64,000 nt of DNA from G963663315 sp965208975 (GCA_965208975.1 CBDBQH010000003.1:1-64000), one strand, 5' to 3'. Shown: positions 1-14,587, numbered from the stretch's first letter. Made by a program: numbers and translations. The notes: a model not told the origin generated them from the letters alone.

Positions 1-252
1 GTAGGTCTTGCTGCCGCCTTCTTCTACCGTCAGGGCAGTCGGCGACAACGACAGCGCCGCCGTGTCATTGTCGGTAATCGTCACCGCCAGGTCTTCGCTC
101 ACGGAACCATAATCCCCACCACTCGCCGCATGCGTCAGCTGCACCTCGTCAGGCGCCGTATCATCGTCCGCCGCCGCGTTCACCGTCACCGTCTGCTCCT
201 TGCTCCACAGATTGGCCGCTTCGGTCGGATGGAACGTCAACTCCTCGCTGGG
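1..252 (-). CDS. Continuation of the giant Calx-beta protein after the frameshift (partial)
   Basis: Downstream of the extra G at 250-252, the reading frame whose codons begin at position 1 is open to the window edge. It encodes the expected next Calx-beta residues (ending in a GGSKTYT-type module start), matching the equivalent stretch at about 4766-5016. The protein therefore originally continued beyond the window. Whether the frameshift is biological or a sequencing error cannot be told from this sequence alone. Confidence 0.8.
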
Positions 253-3200
253 CCGTGAACGCCGTCGCCGCGTCCGGGCCGTCTAGCGTCAATTCGGTAT
301 TGTCCGATGTGATCGCCACCGTCACCGCCTCAGTCGGCTGCGTATCCAGTACCACCGTGTAGGTCTTGGTTCCTTCCTCCGTCACCGTGACACTCGTCGG
401 CGAGAACGTAATCCCCCGTTCTTCATCATCTGTAATGGTCAACTCCTGATTACCCGGATTGGCCAGGCCATGACCGCCACTCGCTACCGCCGACACCGTC
501 ACTTTCTTGTTGGCGGCGTCCACCTGGTTGTCCACCGCCGTAATCGTCACTACCCCGCTACTCGCCTTCGCTCCAGCCGCAATCGTCAGGGTCTGGTTCG
601 CCGATACCGTAAAGTCTCCACTCACCGCCGGCGCCACCGCCACCGCGCTCACCGTCAACGTGGTCGCTACCGAAGACGCATGACTCAACGTCGCCGTCAC
701 CGTCGATACGTTGGTGGCTTCGCTTTCGGTAATCGTCGAGGGCGTCAGTACCAGCGTCGCCACCGCCGTGTCGTTGTCGGTGATCCCTACCGCTACCGTG
801 CCACTCGCTGTGGTCCCCGTAGTCCCCGTGCCCGAGGCCCGATCCAGATTGCTCGTCACCGCCCGGCTACTGCTGCCAAAGCCGACCGTCAACGTCTCCT
901 CGTCCCCTTCATCCACCTCGTCATTCACCGCCGTCAGTGTGAGGGTCGCTATCTGTACCGTGCGCGTGGCATGGCCGGTGAACACCACCGCCGGGGTCGC
1001 CGCGCTGTGCGGATCAGTGGCGCTCAAGGTCACGCCCCGATTCAGACTCGCTCCACTGCTTAACGCCACCGTGTAATCACCCGCCGCAATGCCCGCCCCA
1101 CTCACCATCAACGGCGCCGTAATCTCCTCACCCGACACCAGGGCGCGTCCCAGCGTCACCGTCAACGTGGCGGCGCCGCCATTCTCGACAATCGCTCCAC
1201 TGCCGCCGCTTCGCGCCAGCGTCACCGTCGTTTTGTCATTGTCGCGTACCGCTACACTCGCCGAACCGTTGGAACCACTCACCGTATACCCCGCGCCCGA
1301 ACCAGCGGTCACCGTCACCACAATCTCGCCGTCCGGTTCATCGGTCGTGTCGGCCGTGGTCACTACACTGTGGACGACCGACCCGCTGGTCGGAACCATG
1401 ACCGTGGCGCTCTCGCGCACAGTCGTCAGATAATCGGCGTTGGCTACATCCGCGATATTCAGCGTCACGGACAGACCCGCCGCCGGAACCGGAGCCGCCG
1501 TCACCGTAAACGTCGCCGTCGCTCCTTCGGTCATACTGGCGGCGCTCGTTCGCGCAATCGTAATCTCCGGCTTCGTGGTGTCCGTCACCGTCACCACCAG
1601 GTCCTGGTTCTGCCCGGACCCATAACCCGATCCCGCGCCCGATACCGTGTGCGTCAGCTTCGCCGATTCATAGCTCGTGCTCGTGTCATCCTGCGCCGCC
1701 GTCACCGTCACTTCCTGCGCCGTACTCCACAAGGTGGCCGGCGTTGACGCGCTGAACGTCAACGTAGACGGTTGTACCGTCACCCCCGTCACATTCGAGG
1801 CAATCGCTACCGTCACATTCGCCGAAGGCTGCGTCGACAGCGCCACCGTGTAGGTCTTGCTGGCTCCTTCTTCTACCGTCAGGGCAGTCGGCGCAATCAC
1901 CAGTCCCGCCGTGTCATTGTCGGCAATGGTGACGGCCAGGTCTTTACTGACCGAACCGTAATCCCCGCCACTGGCCGCATGCCTCAGCTTCACCGCATCA
2001 TTGACCGTGTCATCATCCGCCCGGGCATTCACCGTCACCGTCTGCGCCTTGCTCCACAGATTGGCCGCTTCGGTCGGATGGAACGTCAACTCCTCGCTGG
2101 CCGTGAACGCCGTCGCCGCGTCCGGGCCGTCTAGCGTCAATTCGGTGTTGTCCGAAGTAATCGTCACCGTCACCGCCTCAGTCGGCTGCGTATCCAGTAC
2201 CACCGTGTAGGTCTGGGTTCCTTCCTCCGTCACCGTGACACTCGTCGGATCGAACGTCAATCCCACTTTATCGTCATCCGTCACCGTGATCACGCCGTGG
2301 GTATCTGTCACCGTACCCGTAACGCCGCCGCTCAGGTTCGTGGCCGTCAGAATCGGGGCATTGCCACTGTCTGTGGCCGGAATCGTCACCGTCACCGTAT
2401 CATCCGCCGCGTCATCATCGTGCAAGGCCGTCAACGTCACCGTGGCGGTCGTCGCTGAACCCCCGGCGCGACCGGTGAACGTCACCGTGTTGCCAGACAG
2501 ACCCACTCCGGTCGCCGCCGTCAGCGACAGACTGAAGTCGGTATCCAGAACCCCGCCCGTGAAGCCCAACGGAACCGCCAGAACCTCTCCAGCCCGCAAC
2601 GCCCGCCCCAGCGTCAACACCAGCTGCGCCGTCTGCGTACTGCTGTCTTCGGTCGCCGTGGCGTCCGGCGTCGTCAGGGTCACCGGGGTGGCGTCGTTGT
2701 CCGTGACCTTGACCTTCGCCGAACCGTTCGTATTGCTCACCGTATAGCCCGAACCAGCGGTCACCGTCACCACAATCTCACCATCCGGTTCATCCGTACT
2801 GTCGGCAGTGGTCACTACATTGTGGACGACCGACCCACTGGTCGGAACCATGACCGTGGCGCTCTCGCGCACAGTCGTCAGATAATCGGCGTTGGCTACA
2901 TCCGCAATATTCAGCGTCACGGACAGACCCGCCGCCGGAACCGGAGCCGCCGTCACCCGGAACGTCGCCGTGCCGCCTTCGGTCACACTCGCGCCACTCG
3001 TTCGCGCAATCGTAATCTCCGGCTCCGTGGTGTCCGTCACCGTCACCACCAGGTCTTTGTTCTGTGAGGTTCCATAACCCGAATCCGCGCCCGTCACCGT
3101 GTGCGTCAGCTTCGCCGATTCATAGGTCGTGCTCGTGTCATCTTGCGCCGCCGTCACCGTCACTTCCTGCGCCGTACTCCACAAGGTGGCCGGCGTTGAC

Positions 3201-6200
3201 GCGCTGAACGTCAACGTAGACGGTTGTACCGTCACCCCCGTCACATTCGAGGCAATCGCTACCGTCACATTCGCCGAAGGCTGCGTCGACAGCGCCACCG
3301 TGTAGGTCTTGCTGGCTCCTTCTTCTACCGTCAGGGCAGTCGGCGCAATCACCAGTCCCGCCGTGTCATTGTCGGCAATGGTGACGGCCAGGTCTTTACT
3401 GACCGAACCGTAATCCCCGCCACTGGCCGCATGCCTCAGCTTCACCGCATCATTGACCGTGTCATCATCCGCCCGGGCATTCACCGTCACCGTCTGCGCC
3501 TTGCTCCACAGATTGGCCGCTTCGGTCGGATGGAACGTCAACTCCTCGCTGGCCGTGAACGCCGTCGCCGCGTCCGGGCCGTCTAGCGTCAATTCGGTGT
3601 TGTCCGAAGTAATCGTCACCGTCACCGCCTCAGTCGGCTGCGTATCCAGTACCACCGTGTAGGTCTGGGTTCCTTCCTCCGTCACCGTGACACTCGTCGG
3701 ATCGAACGTCAATCCCACTTTATCGTCATCCGTCACCGTGATCACGCCGTGGGTATCTGTCACCGTACCCGTAACGCCGCCGCTCAGGTTCGTGGCCGTC
3801 AGAATCGGGGCATTGCCACTGTCTGTGGCCGGAATCGTCACCGTCACCGTATCATCCGCCGCGTCATCATCGTGCAAGGCCGTCAACGTCACCGTGGCGG
3901 TCGTCGCTGAACCCCCGGCGCGACCGGTGAACGTCACCGTGTTGCCAGACAGACCCACTCCGGTCGCCGCCGTCAGCGACAGACTGAAGTCGGTATCCAG
4001 AACCCCGCCCGTGAAGCCCAACGGAACCGCCAGAACCTCTCCAGCCCGCAACGCCCGCCCCAGCGTCAACACCAGCTGCGCCGTCTGCGTACTGCTGTCT
4101 TCGGTCGCCGTGGCGTCCGGCGTCGTCAGGGTCACCGGGGTGGCGTCGTTGTCCGTGACCTTGACCTTCGCCGAACCGTTCGTATTGCTCACCGTATAGC
4201 CCGAACCAGCGGTCACCGTCACCACAATCTCACCATCCGGTTCATCCGTACTGTCGGCAGTGGTCACTACATTGTGGGTGATCGACCCACCCACCGGAAC
4301 CGTCACCGTCTTCGCGCCTTCATGGCCACTTTCTCCACTAGCCAGATAATCCGCATTGGCTACATCCGCAATATTCAGCGTCACTTCCAGGTTCGCCGCC
4401 GGAACCGGAGTCGCCGTCACCGTAAAGGTCGCCGTCGCTCCTTCGGTCATACTGGCGGCGCTCGTGCGCGCAATCGTAATCTCCGGCTTCGTGGTGTCCG
4501 TCACCGTCACCACCAGGTCTTTGTTCTGCCTGGCTCCATAACCCGAATCCGCGCCCGTCACCGTGTGTGTCAGCTTCGCCGATTCATAGGTCGTGCTCGT
4601 GTCATCCTGCGCCGCCGTCACCGTCACCGTCTTCGCTACACTCCACAACGTAGCCGCCGTCGCCGCGCTGAACGTCAGCGAAGACGGTTGTACCGTTACC
4701 CCCGTCACATTCGACCCAATCGCTACCGTCACATTCGCCGAAGGCTGCGTCGACAGCGCCACCGTGTAGGTCTTGCTGCCGCCTTCTTCTACCGTCAGGG
4801 CAGTCGGCGACAACGACAGCGCCGCCGTGTCATTGTCGGTAATCGTCACCGCCAGGTCTTCGCTCACGGAACCATAATCCCCACCACTCGCCGCATGCGT
4901 CAGCTGCACCTCGTCAGGCGCCGTATCATCGTCCGCCGCCGCGTTCACCGTCACCGTCTGCTCCTTGCTCCACAGATTGGCCGCTTCGGTCGGATGGAAC
5001 GTCAACTCCTCGCTGGCCGTGAACGCCGTCGCCGCGTCCGGGCCGTCTAGCGTCAATTCGGTATTGTCCGATGTGATCGCCACCGTCACCGCCTCAGTCG
5101 GCTGCGTATCCAGTACCACCGTGTAGGTCTTGGTTCCTTCCTCCGTCACCGTGACACTCGTCGGCGAGAACGTAATCCCCCGTTCTTCATCATCTGTAAT
5201 GGTCAACTCCTGATTACCCGGATTGGCCAGGCCATGACCGCCACTCGCTACCGCCGACACCGTCACTTTCTTGTTGGCGGCGTCCACCTGGTTGTCCACC
5301 GCCGTAATCGTCACTACCCCGCTACTCGCCTTCGCTCCAGCCGCAATCGTCAGGGTCTGGTTCGCCGATACCGTAAAGTCTCCACTCACCGCCGGCGCCA
5401 CCGCCACCGCGCTCACCGTCAACGTGGTCGCTACCGAAGACGCATGACTCAACGTCGCCGTCACCGTCGATACGTTGGTGGCTTCGCTTTCGGTAATCGT
5501 CGAGGGCGTCAGTACCAGCGTCGCCACCGCCGTGTCGTTGTCGGTGATCCCTACCGCTACCGTGCCACTCGCTGTGGTCCCCGTAGTCCCCGTGCCCGAG
5601 GCCCGATCCAGATTGCTCGTCACCGCCCGGCTACTGCTGCCAAAGCCGACCGTCAACGTCTCCTCGTCCCCTTCATCCACCTCGTCATTCACCGCCGTCA
5701 GTGTGAGGGTCGCTATCTGTACCGTGCGCGTGGCATGGCCGGTGAACACCACCGCCGGGGTCGCCGCGCTGTGCGGATCAGTGGCGCTCAAGGTCACGCC
5801 CCGATTCAGACTCGCTCCACTGCTTAACGCCACCGTGTAATCACCCGCCGCAATGCCCGCCCCACTCACCATCAACGGCGCCGTAATCTCCTCACCCGAC
5901 ACCAGGGCGCGTCCCAGCGTCACCGTCAACGTGGCGGCGCCGCCATTCTCGACAATCGCTCCACTGCCGCCGCTTCGCGCCAGCGTCACCGTCGTTTTGT
6001 CATTGTCGCGTACCGCTACACTCGCCGAACCGTTGGAACCACTCACCGTATACCCCGCGCCCGAACCAGCGGTCACCGTCACCACAATCTCGCCGTCCGG
6101 TTCATCGGTCGTGTCGGCCGTGGTCACTACACTGTGGACGACCGACCCGCTGGTCGGAACCATGACCGTGGCGCTCTCGCGCACAGTCGTCAGATAATCG

Positions 6201-9200
6201 GCGTTGGCTACATCCGCGATATTCAGCGTCACGGACAGACCCGCCGCCGGAACCGGAGCCGCCGTCACCGTAAACGTCGCCGTCGCTCCTTCGGTCATAC
6301 TGGCGGCGCTCGTTCGCGCAATCGTAATCTCCGGCTTCGTGGTGTCCGTCACCGTCACCACCAGGTCCTGGTTCTGCCCGGACCCATAACCCGATCCCGC
6401 GCCCGATACCGTGTGCGTCAGCTTCGCCGATTCATAGCTCGTGCTCGTGTCATCCTGCGCCGCCGTCACCGTCACTTCCTGCGCCGTACTCCACAAGGTG
6501 GCCGGCGTTGACGCGCTGAACGTCAACGTAGACGGTTGTACCGTCACCCCCGTCACATTCGAGGCAATCGCTACCGTCACATTCGCCGAAGGCTGCGTCG
6601 ACAGCGCCACCGTGTAGGTCTTGCTGGCTCCTTCTTCTACCGTCAGGGCAGTCGGCGCAATCACCAGTCCCGCCGTGTCATTGTCGGCAATGGTGACGGC
6701 CAGGTCTTTACTGACCGAACCGTAATCCCCGCCACTGGCCGCATGCCTCAGCTTCACCGCATCATTGACCGTGTCATCATCCGCCCGGGCATTCACCGTC
6801 ACCGTCTGCGCCTTGCTCCACAGATTGGCCGCTTCGGTCGGATGGAACGTCAACTCCTCGCTGGCCGTGAACGCCGTCGCCGCGTCCGGGCCGTCTAGCG
6901 TCAATTCGGTGTTGTCCGAAGTAATCGTCACCGTCACCGCCTCAGTCGGCTGCGTATCCAGTACCACCGTGTAGGTCTGGGTTCCTTCCTCCGTCACCGT
7001 GACACTCGTCGGATCGAACGTCAATCCCACTTTATCGTCATCCGTCACCGTGATCACGCCGTGGGTATCTGTCACCGTACCCGTAACGCCGCCGCTCAGG
7101 TTCGTGGCCGTCAGAATCGGGGCATTGCCACTGTCTGTGGCCGGAATCGTCACCGTCACCGTATCATCCGCCGCGTCATCATCGTGCAAGGCCGTCAACG
7201 TCACCGTGGCGGTCGTCGCTGAACCCCCGGCGCGACCGGTGAACGTCACCGTGTTGCCAGACAGACCCACTCCGGTCGCCGCCGTCAGCGACAGACTGAA
7301 GTCGGTATCCAGAACCCCGCCCGTGAAGCCCAACGGAACCGCCAGAACCTCTCCAGCCCGCAACGCCCGCCCCAGCGTCAACACCAGCTGCGCCGTCTGC
7401 GTACTGCTGTCTTCGGTCGCCGTGGCGTCCGGCGTCGTCAGGGTCACCGGGGTGGCGTCGTTGTCCGTGACCTTGACCTTCGCCGAACCGTTCGTATTGC
7501 TCACCGTATAGCCCGAACCAGCGGTCACCGTCACCACAATCTCACCATCCGGTTCATCCGTACTGTCGGCAGTGGTCACTACATTGTGGACGACCGACCC
7601 ACTGGTCGGAACCATGACCGTGGCGCTCTCGCGCACAGTCGTCAGATAATCGGCGTTGGCTACATCCGCAATATTCAGCGTCACGGACAGACCCGCCGCC
7701 GGAACCGGAGCCGCCGTCACCCGGAACGTCGCCGTGCCGCCTTCGGTCACACTCGCGCCACTCGTTCGCGCAATCGTAATCTCCGGCTCCGTGGTGTCCG
7801 TCACCGTCACCACCAGGTCTTTGTTCTGTGAGGTTCCATAACCCGAATCCGCGCCCGTCACCGTGTGCGTCAGCTTCGCCGATTCATAGGTCGTGCTCGT
7901 GTCATCTTGCGCCGCCGTCACCGTCACTTCCTGCGCCGTACTCCACAAGGTGGCCGGCGTTGACGCGCTGAACGTCAACGTAGACGGTTGTACCGTCACC
8001 CCCGTCACATTCGAGGCAATCGCTACCGTCACATTCGCCGAAGGCTGCGTCGACAGCGCCACCGTGTAGGTCTTGCTGGCTCCTTCTTCTACCGTCAGGG
8101 CAGTCGGCGCAATCACCAGTCCCGCCGTGTCATTGTCGGCAATGGTGACGGCCAGGTCTTTACTGACCGAACCGTAATCCCCGCCACTGGCCGCATGCCT
8201 CAGCTTCACCGCATCATTGACCGTGTCATCATCCGCCCGGGCATTCACCGTCACCGTCTGCGCCTTGCTCCACAGATTGGCCGCTTCGGTCGGATGGAAC
8301 GTCAACTCCTCGCTGGCCGTGAACGCCGTCGCCGCGTCCGGGCCGTCTAGCGTCAATTCGGTGTTGTCCGAAGTAATCGTCACCGTCACCGCCTCAGTCG
8401 GCTGCGTATCCAGTACCACCGTGTAGGTCTGGGTTCCTTCCTCCGTCACCGTGACACTCGTCGGATCGAACGTCAATCCCACTTTATCGTCATCCGTCAC
8501 CGTGATCACGCCGTGGGTATCTGTCACCGTACCCGTAACGCCGCCGCTCAGGTTCGTGGCCGTCAGAATCGGGGCATTGCCACTGTCTGTGGCCGGAATC
8601 GTCACCGTCACCGTATCATCCGCCGCGTCATCATCGTGCAAGGCCGTCAACGTCACCGTGGCGGTCGTCGCTGAACCCCCGGCGCGACCGGTGAACGTCA
8701 CCGTGTTGCCAGACAGACCCACTCCGGTCGCCGCCGTCAGCGACAGACTGAAGTCGGTATCCAGAACCCCGCCCGTGAAGCCCAACGGAACCGCCAGAAC
8801 CTCTCCAGCCCGCAACGCCCGCCCCAGCGTCAACACCAGCTGCGCCGTCTGCGTACTGCTGTCTTCGGTCGCCGTGGCGTCCGGCGTCGTCAGGGTCACC
8901 GGGGTGGCGTCGTTGTCCGTGACCTTGACCTTCGCCGAACCGTTCGTATTGCTCACCGTATAGCCCGAACCAGCGGTCACCGTCACCACAATCTCACCAT
9001 CCGGTTCATCCGTACTGTCGGCAGTGGTCACTACATTGTGGGTGATCGACCCACCCACCGGAACCGTCACCGTCTTCGCGCCTTCATGGCCACTTTCTCC
9101 ACTAGCCAGATAATCCGCATTGGCTACATCCGCAATATTCAGCGTCACTTCCAGGTTCGCCGCCGGAACCGGAGTCGCCGTCACCGTAAAGGTCGCCGTC

Positions 9201-12200
9201 GCTCCTTCGGTCATACTGGCGGCGCTCGTGCGCGCAATCGTAATCTCCGGCTTCGTGGTGTCCGTCACCGTCACCACCAGGTCTTTGTTCTGCCTGGCTC
9301 CATAACCCGAATCCGCGCCCGTCACCGTGTGTGTCAGCTTCGCCGATTCATAGGTCGTGCTCGTGTCATCCTGCGCCGCCGTCACCGTCACCGTCTTCGC
9401 TACACTCCACAACGTAGCCGCCGTCGCCGCGCTGAACGTCAGCGAAGACGGTTGTACCGTTACCCCCGTCACATTCGAGGCAATCGCTACCGTCACATTC
9501 GCCGAAGGCTGCGTCGACAGCGCCACCGTGTAGGTCTTGCTGGCTCCTTCTTCTACCGTCAGGGCAGTCGGCGACAACGACAGCGCCGCCGTGTCATTGT
9601 CGGTAATGGTCACTTCCAGTTCTTCCTCAACCGAACCGTAATCCCCACCACTCGCCGCATGCGTCAGCTGCACCTCGTCAGGCGCCGTATCATCGTCCGC
9701 CGCCGCATTCACCGTCACCGTCTGCGCCTTGCTCCACAGATTGGCCGCTTCGGTCGGATGGAACGTCAACTCCTCGCTGGCCGTGAACGCCGTCGCCGCG
9801 TCCGGGCCGTCTAGCGTCAATTCGGTATTGTCCGATGTGATCGCCACCGTCACCGCCTCAGTCGGCTGCGTATCCAGTACCACCGTGTAGGTCTTGGTTC
9901 CTTCCTCCGTCACCGTGACACTCGTCGGCGAGAACGTAATCCCCCGTTCTTCATCATCTGTAATGGTCAACTCCTGATTACCCGGATTGGCCAGGCCATG
10001 ACCGCCACTCGCTACCGCCGACACCGTCACTTTCTTGTTGGCGGCGTCCACCTGGTTGTCCACCGCCGTAATCGTCACTACCCCGCTACTCGCCTTCGCT
10101 CCAGCCGCAATCGTCAGGGTCTGGTTCGCCGATACCGTAAAGTCTCCACTCACCGCCGGCGCCACCGCCACCGCGCTCACCGTCAACGTGGTCGCTACCG
10201 AAGACGCATGACTCAACGTCGCCGTCACCGTCGATACGTTGGTGGCTTCGCTTTCGGTAATCGTCGAGGGCGTCAGTACCAGCGTCGCCACCGCCGTGTC
10301 GTTGTCGGTGATCCCTACCGCTACCGTGCCACTCGCTGTGGTCCCCGTAGTCCCCGTGCCCGAGGCCCGATCCAGATTGCTCGTCACCGCCCGGCTACTG
10401 CTGCCAAAGCCGACCGTCAACGTCTCCTCGTCCCCTTCATCCACCTCGTCATTCACCGCCGTCAGTGTGAGGGTCGCTATCTGTACCGTGCGCGTGGCAT
10501 GGCCGGTGAACACCACCGCCGGGGTCGCCGCGCTGTGCGGATCAGTGGCGCTCAAGGTCACGCCCCGATTCAGACTCGCTCCACTGCTTAACGCCACCGT
10601 GTAATCACCCGCCGCAATGCCCGCCCCACTCACCATCAACGGCGCCGTAATCTCCTCACCCGACACCAGGGCGCGTCCCAGCGTCACCGTCAACGTGGCG
10701 GCGCCGCCATTCTCGACAATCGCTCCACTGCCGCCGCTTCGCGCCAGCGTCACCGTCGTTTTGTCATTGTCGCGTACCGCTACACTCGCCGAACCGTTGG
10801 AACCACTCACCGTATACCCCGCGCCCGAACCAGCGGTCACCGTCACCACAATCTCGCCGTCCGGTTCATCGGTCGTGTCGGCCGTGGTCACTACACTGTG
10901 GACGACCGACCCGCTGGTCGGAACCATGACCGTGGCGCTCTCGCGCACAGTCGTCAGATAATCGGCGTTGGCTACATCCGCGATATTCAGCGTCACGGAC
11001 AGACCCGCCGCCGGAACCGGAGCCGCCGTCACCGTAAACGTCGCCGTCGCTCCTTCGGTCATACTGGCGGCGCTCGTTCGCGCAATCGTAATCTCCGGCT
11101 TCGTGGTGTCCGTCACCGTCACCACCAGGTCCTGGTTCTGCCCGGACCCATAACCCGATCCCGCGCCCGATACCGTGTGCGTCAGCTTCGCCGATTCATA
11201 GCTCGTGCTCGTGTCATCCTGCGCCGCCGTCACCGTCACTTCCTGCGCCGTACTCCACAAGGTGGCCGGCGTTGACGCGCTGAACGTCAACGTAGACGGT
11301 TGTACCGTCACCCCCGTCACATTCGAGGCAATCGCTACCGTCACATTCGCCGAAGGCTGCGTCGACAGCGCCACCGTGTAGGTCTTGCTGGCTCCTTCTT
11401 CTACCGTCAGGGCAGTCGGCGCAATCACCAGTCCCGCCGTGTCATTGTCGGCAATGGTGACGGCCAGGTCTTTACTGACCGAACCGTAATCCCCGCCACT
11501 GGCCGCATGCCTCAGCTTCACCGCATCATTGACCGTGTCATCATCCGCCCGGGCATTCACCGTCACCGTCTGCGCCTTGCTCCACAGATTGGCCGCTTCG
11601 GTCGGATGGAACGTCAACTCCTCGCTGGCCGTGAACGCCGTCGCCGCGTCCGGGCCGTCTAGCGTCAATTCGGTGTTGTCCGAAGTAATCGTCACCGTCA
11701 CCGCCTCAGTCGGCTGCGTATCCAGTACCACCGTGTAGGTCTGGGTTCCTTCCTCCGTCACCGTGACACTCGTCGGATCGAACGTCAATCCCACTTTATC
11801 GTCATCCGTCACCGTGATCACGCCGTGGGTATCTGTCACCGTACCCGTAACGCCGCCGCTCAGGTTCGTGGCCGTCAGAATCGGGGCATTGCCACTGTCT
11901 GTGGCCGGAATCGTCACCGTCACCGTATCATCCGCCGCGTCATCATCGTGCAAGGCCGTCAACGTCACCGTGGCGGTCGTCGCTGAACCCCCGGCGCGAC
12001 CGGTGAACGTCACCGTGTTGCCAGACAGACCCACTCCGGTCGCCGCCGTCAGCGACAGACTGAAGTCGGTATCCAGAACCCCGCCCGTGAAGCCCAACGG
12101 AACCGCCAGAACCTCTCCAGCCCGCAACGCCCGCCCCAGCGTCAACACCAGCTGCGCCGTCTGCGTACTGCTGTCTTCGGTCGCCGTGGCGTCCGGCGTC

Positions 12201-14587
12201 GTCAGGGTCACCGGGGTGGCGTCGTTGTCCGTGACCTTGACCTTCGCCGAACCGTTCGTATTGCTCACCGTATAGCCCGAACCAGCGGTCACCGTCACCA
12301 CAATCTCACCATCCGGTTCATCCGTACTGTCGGCAGTGGTCACTACATTGTGGACGACCGACCCACTGGTCGGAACCATGACCGTGGCGCTCTCGCGCAC
12401 AGTCGTCAGATAATCGGCGTTGGCTACATCCGCAATATTCAGCGTCACGGACAGACCCGCCGCCGGAACCGGAGCCGCCGTCACCCGGAACGTCGCCGTG
12501 CCGCCTTCGGTCACACTCGCGCCACTCGTTCGCGCAATCGTAATCTCCGGCTCCGTGGTGTCCGTCACCGTCACCACCAGGTCTTTGTTCTGTGAGGTTC
12601 CATAACCCGAATCCGCGCCCGTCACCGTGTGCGTCAGCTTCGCCGATTCATAGGTCGTGCTCGTGTCATCTTGCGCCGCCGTCACCGTCACTTCCTGCGC
12701 CGTACTCCACAAGGTGGCCGGCGTTGACGCGCTGAACGTCAACGTAGACGGTTGTACCGTCACCCCCGTCACATTCGAGGCAATCGCTACCGTCACATTC
12801 GCCGAAGGCTGCGTCGACAGCGCCACCGTGTAGGTCTTGCTGGCTCCTTCTTCTACCGTCAGGGCAGTCGGCGCAATCACCAGTCCCGCCGTGTCATTGT
12901 CGGCAATGGTGACGGCCAGGTCTTTACTGACCGAACCGTAATCCCCGCCACTGGCCGCATGCCTCAGCTTCACCGCATCATTGACCGTGTCATCATCCGC
13001 CCGGGCATTCACCGTCACCGTCTGCGCCTTGCTCCACAGATTGGCCGCTTCGGTCGGATGGAACGTCAACTCCTCGCTGGCCGTGAACGCCGTCGCCGCG
13101 TCCGGGCCGTCTAGCGTCAATTCGGTGTTGTCCGAAGTAATCGTCACCGTCACCGCCTCAGTCGGCTGCGTATCCAGTACCACCGTGTAGGTCTGGGTTC
13201 CTTCCTCCGTCACCGTGACACTCGTCGGATCGAACGTCAATCCCACTTTATCGTCATCCGTCACCGTGATCACGCCGTGGGTATCTGTCACCGTACCCGT
13301 AACGCCGCCGCTCAGGTTCGTGGCCGTCAGAATCGGGGCATTGCCACTGTCTGTGGCCGGAATCGTCACCGTCACCGTATCATCCGCCGCGTCATCATCG
13401 TGCAAGGCCGTCAACGTCACCGTGGCGGTCGTCGCTGAACCCCCGGCGCGACCGGTGAACGTCACCGTGTTGCCAGACAGACCCACTCCGGTCGCCGCCG
13501 TCAGCGACAGACTGAAGTCGGTATCCAGAACCCCGCCCGTGAAGCCCAACGGAACCGCCAGAACCTCTCCAGCCCGCAACGCCCGCCCCAGCGTCAACAC
13601 CAGCTGCGCCGTCTGCGTACTGCTGTCTTCGGTCGCCGTGGCGTCCGGCGTCGTCAGGGTCACCGGGGTGGCGTCGTTGTCCGTGACCTTGACCTTCGCC
13701 GAACCGTTCGTATTGCTCACCGTATAGCCCGAACCAGCGGTCACCGTCACCACAATCTCACCATCCGGTTCATCCGTACTGTCGGCAGTGGTCACTACAT
13801 TGTGGGTGATCGACCCACCCACCGGAACCGTCACCGTCTTCGCGCCTTCATGGCCACTTTCTCCACTAGCCAGATAATCCGCATTGGCTACATCCGCAAT
13901 ATTCAGCGTCACTTCCAGGTTCGCCGCCGGAACCGGAGTCGCCGTCACCGTAAAGGTCGCCGTCGCTCCTTCGGTCATACTGGCGGCGCTCGTGCGCGCA
14001 ATCGTAATCTCCGGCTTCGTGGTGTCCGTCACCGTCACCACCAGGTCTTTGTTCTGCCTGGCTCCATAACCCGAATCCGCGCCCGTCACCGTGTGTGTCA
14101 GCTTCGCCGATTCATAGGTCGTGCTCGTGTCATCCTGCGCCGCCGTCACCGTCACCGTCTTCGCTACACTCCACAACGTAGCCGCCGTCGCCGCGCTGAA
14201 CGTCAGCGAAGACGGTTGTACCGTTACCCCCGTCACATTCGACCCAATCGCTACCGTCACATTCGCCGAAGGCTGCGTCGACAGCGCCACCGTGTAGGTC
14301 TTGCTGCCGCCTTCTTCTACCGTCAGGGCAGTCGGCGACAACGACAGCGCCGCCGTGTCATTGTCGGTAATCGTCACCGCCAGGTCTTCGCTCACGGAAC
14401 CATAATCCCCACCACTCGCCGCATGCGTCAGCTGCACCTCGTCAGGCGCCGTATCATCGTCCGCCGCCGCGTTCACCGTCACCGTCTGCTCCTTGCTCCA
14501 CAGATTGGCCGCTTCGGTCGGATGGAACGTCAACTCCTCGCTGGCCGTGAACGCCGTCGCCGCGTCCGGGCCGTCTAGCGTCAATTC
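1..14587. repeat. Tandem 4,764-bp repeat inside the giant gene, about three copies
   Basis: Sequence at 253 onward recurs at +4,764 and +9,528 with essentially no differences. Every stretch I compared (for example 470-1076, 5234-5840, 9998-10604) is the same. The periodicity ends at about 14587, where sequence changes after the shared 'tcaattc'. Each unit encodes 1,588 residues (13 Calx-beta modules). Nested inside each unit is a 1,452-bp duplication of four modules; about 1.13 kb of it is identical between 1701-2827 and 3153-4279. The unit length is a multiple of three, so gain or loss of a unit keeps the frame. Confidence 0.95.

Noticed and set aside
1..14587. Assembly artefact as the whole explanation for the tandem units
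   Set aside because: Not excluded, but the patch of differences near 9.5 kb, the nested duplication and the graded divergence further upstream in the gene look biological. Read mapping is needed to settle copy number.
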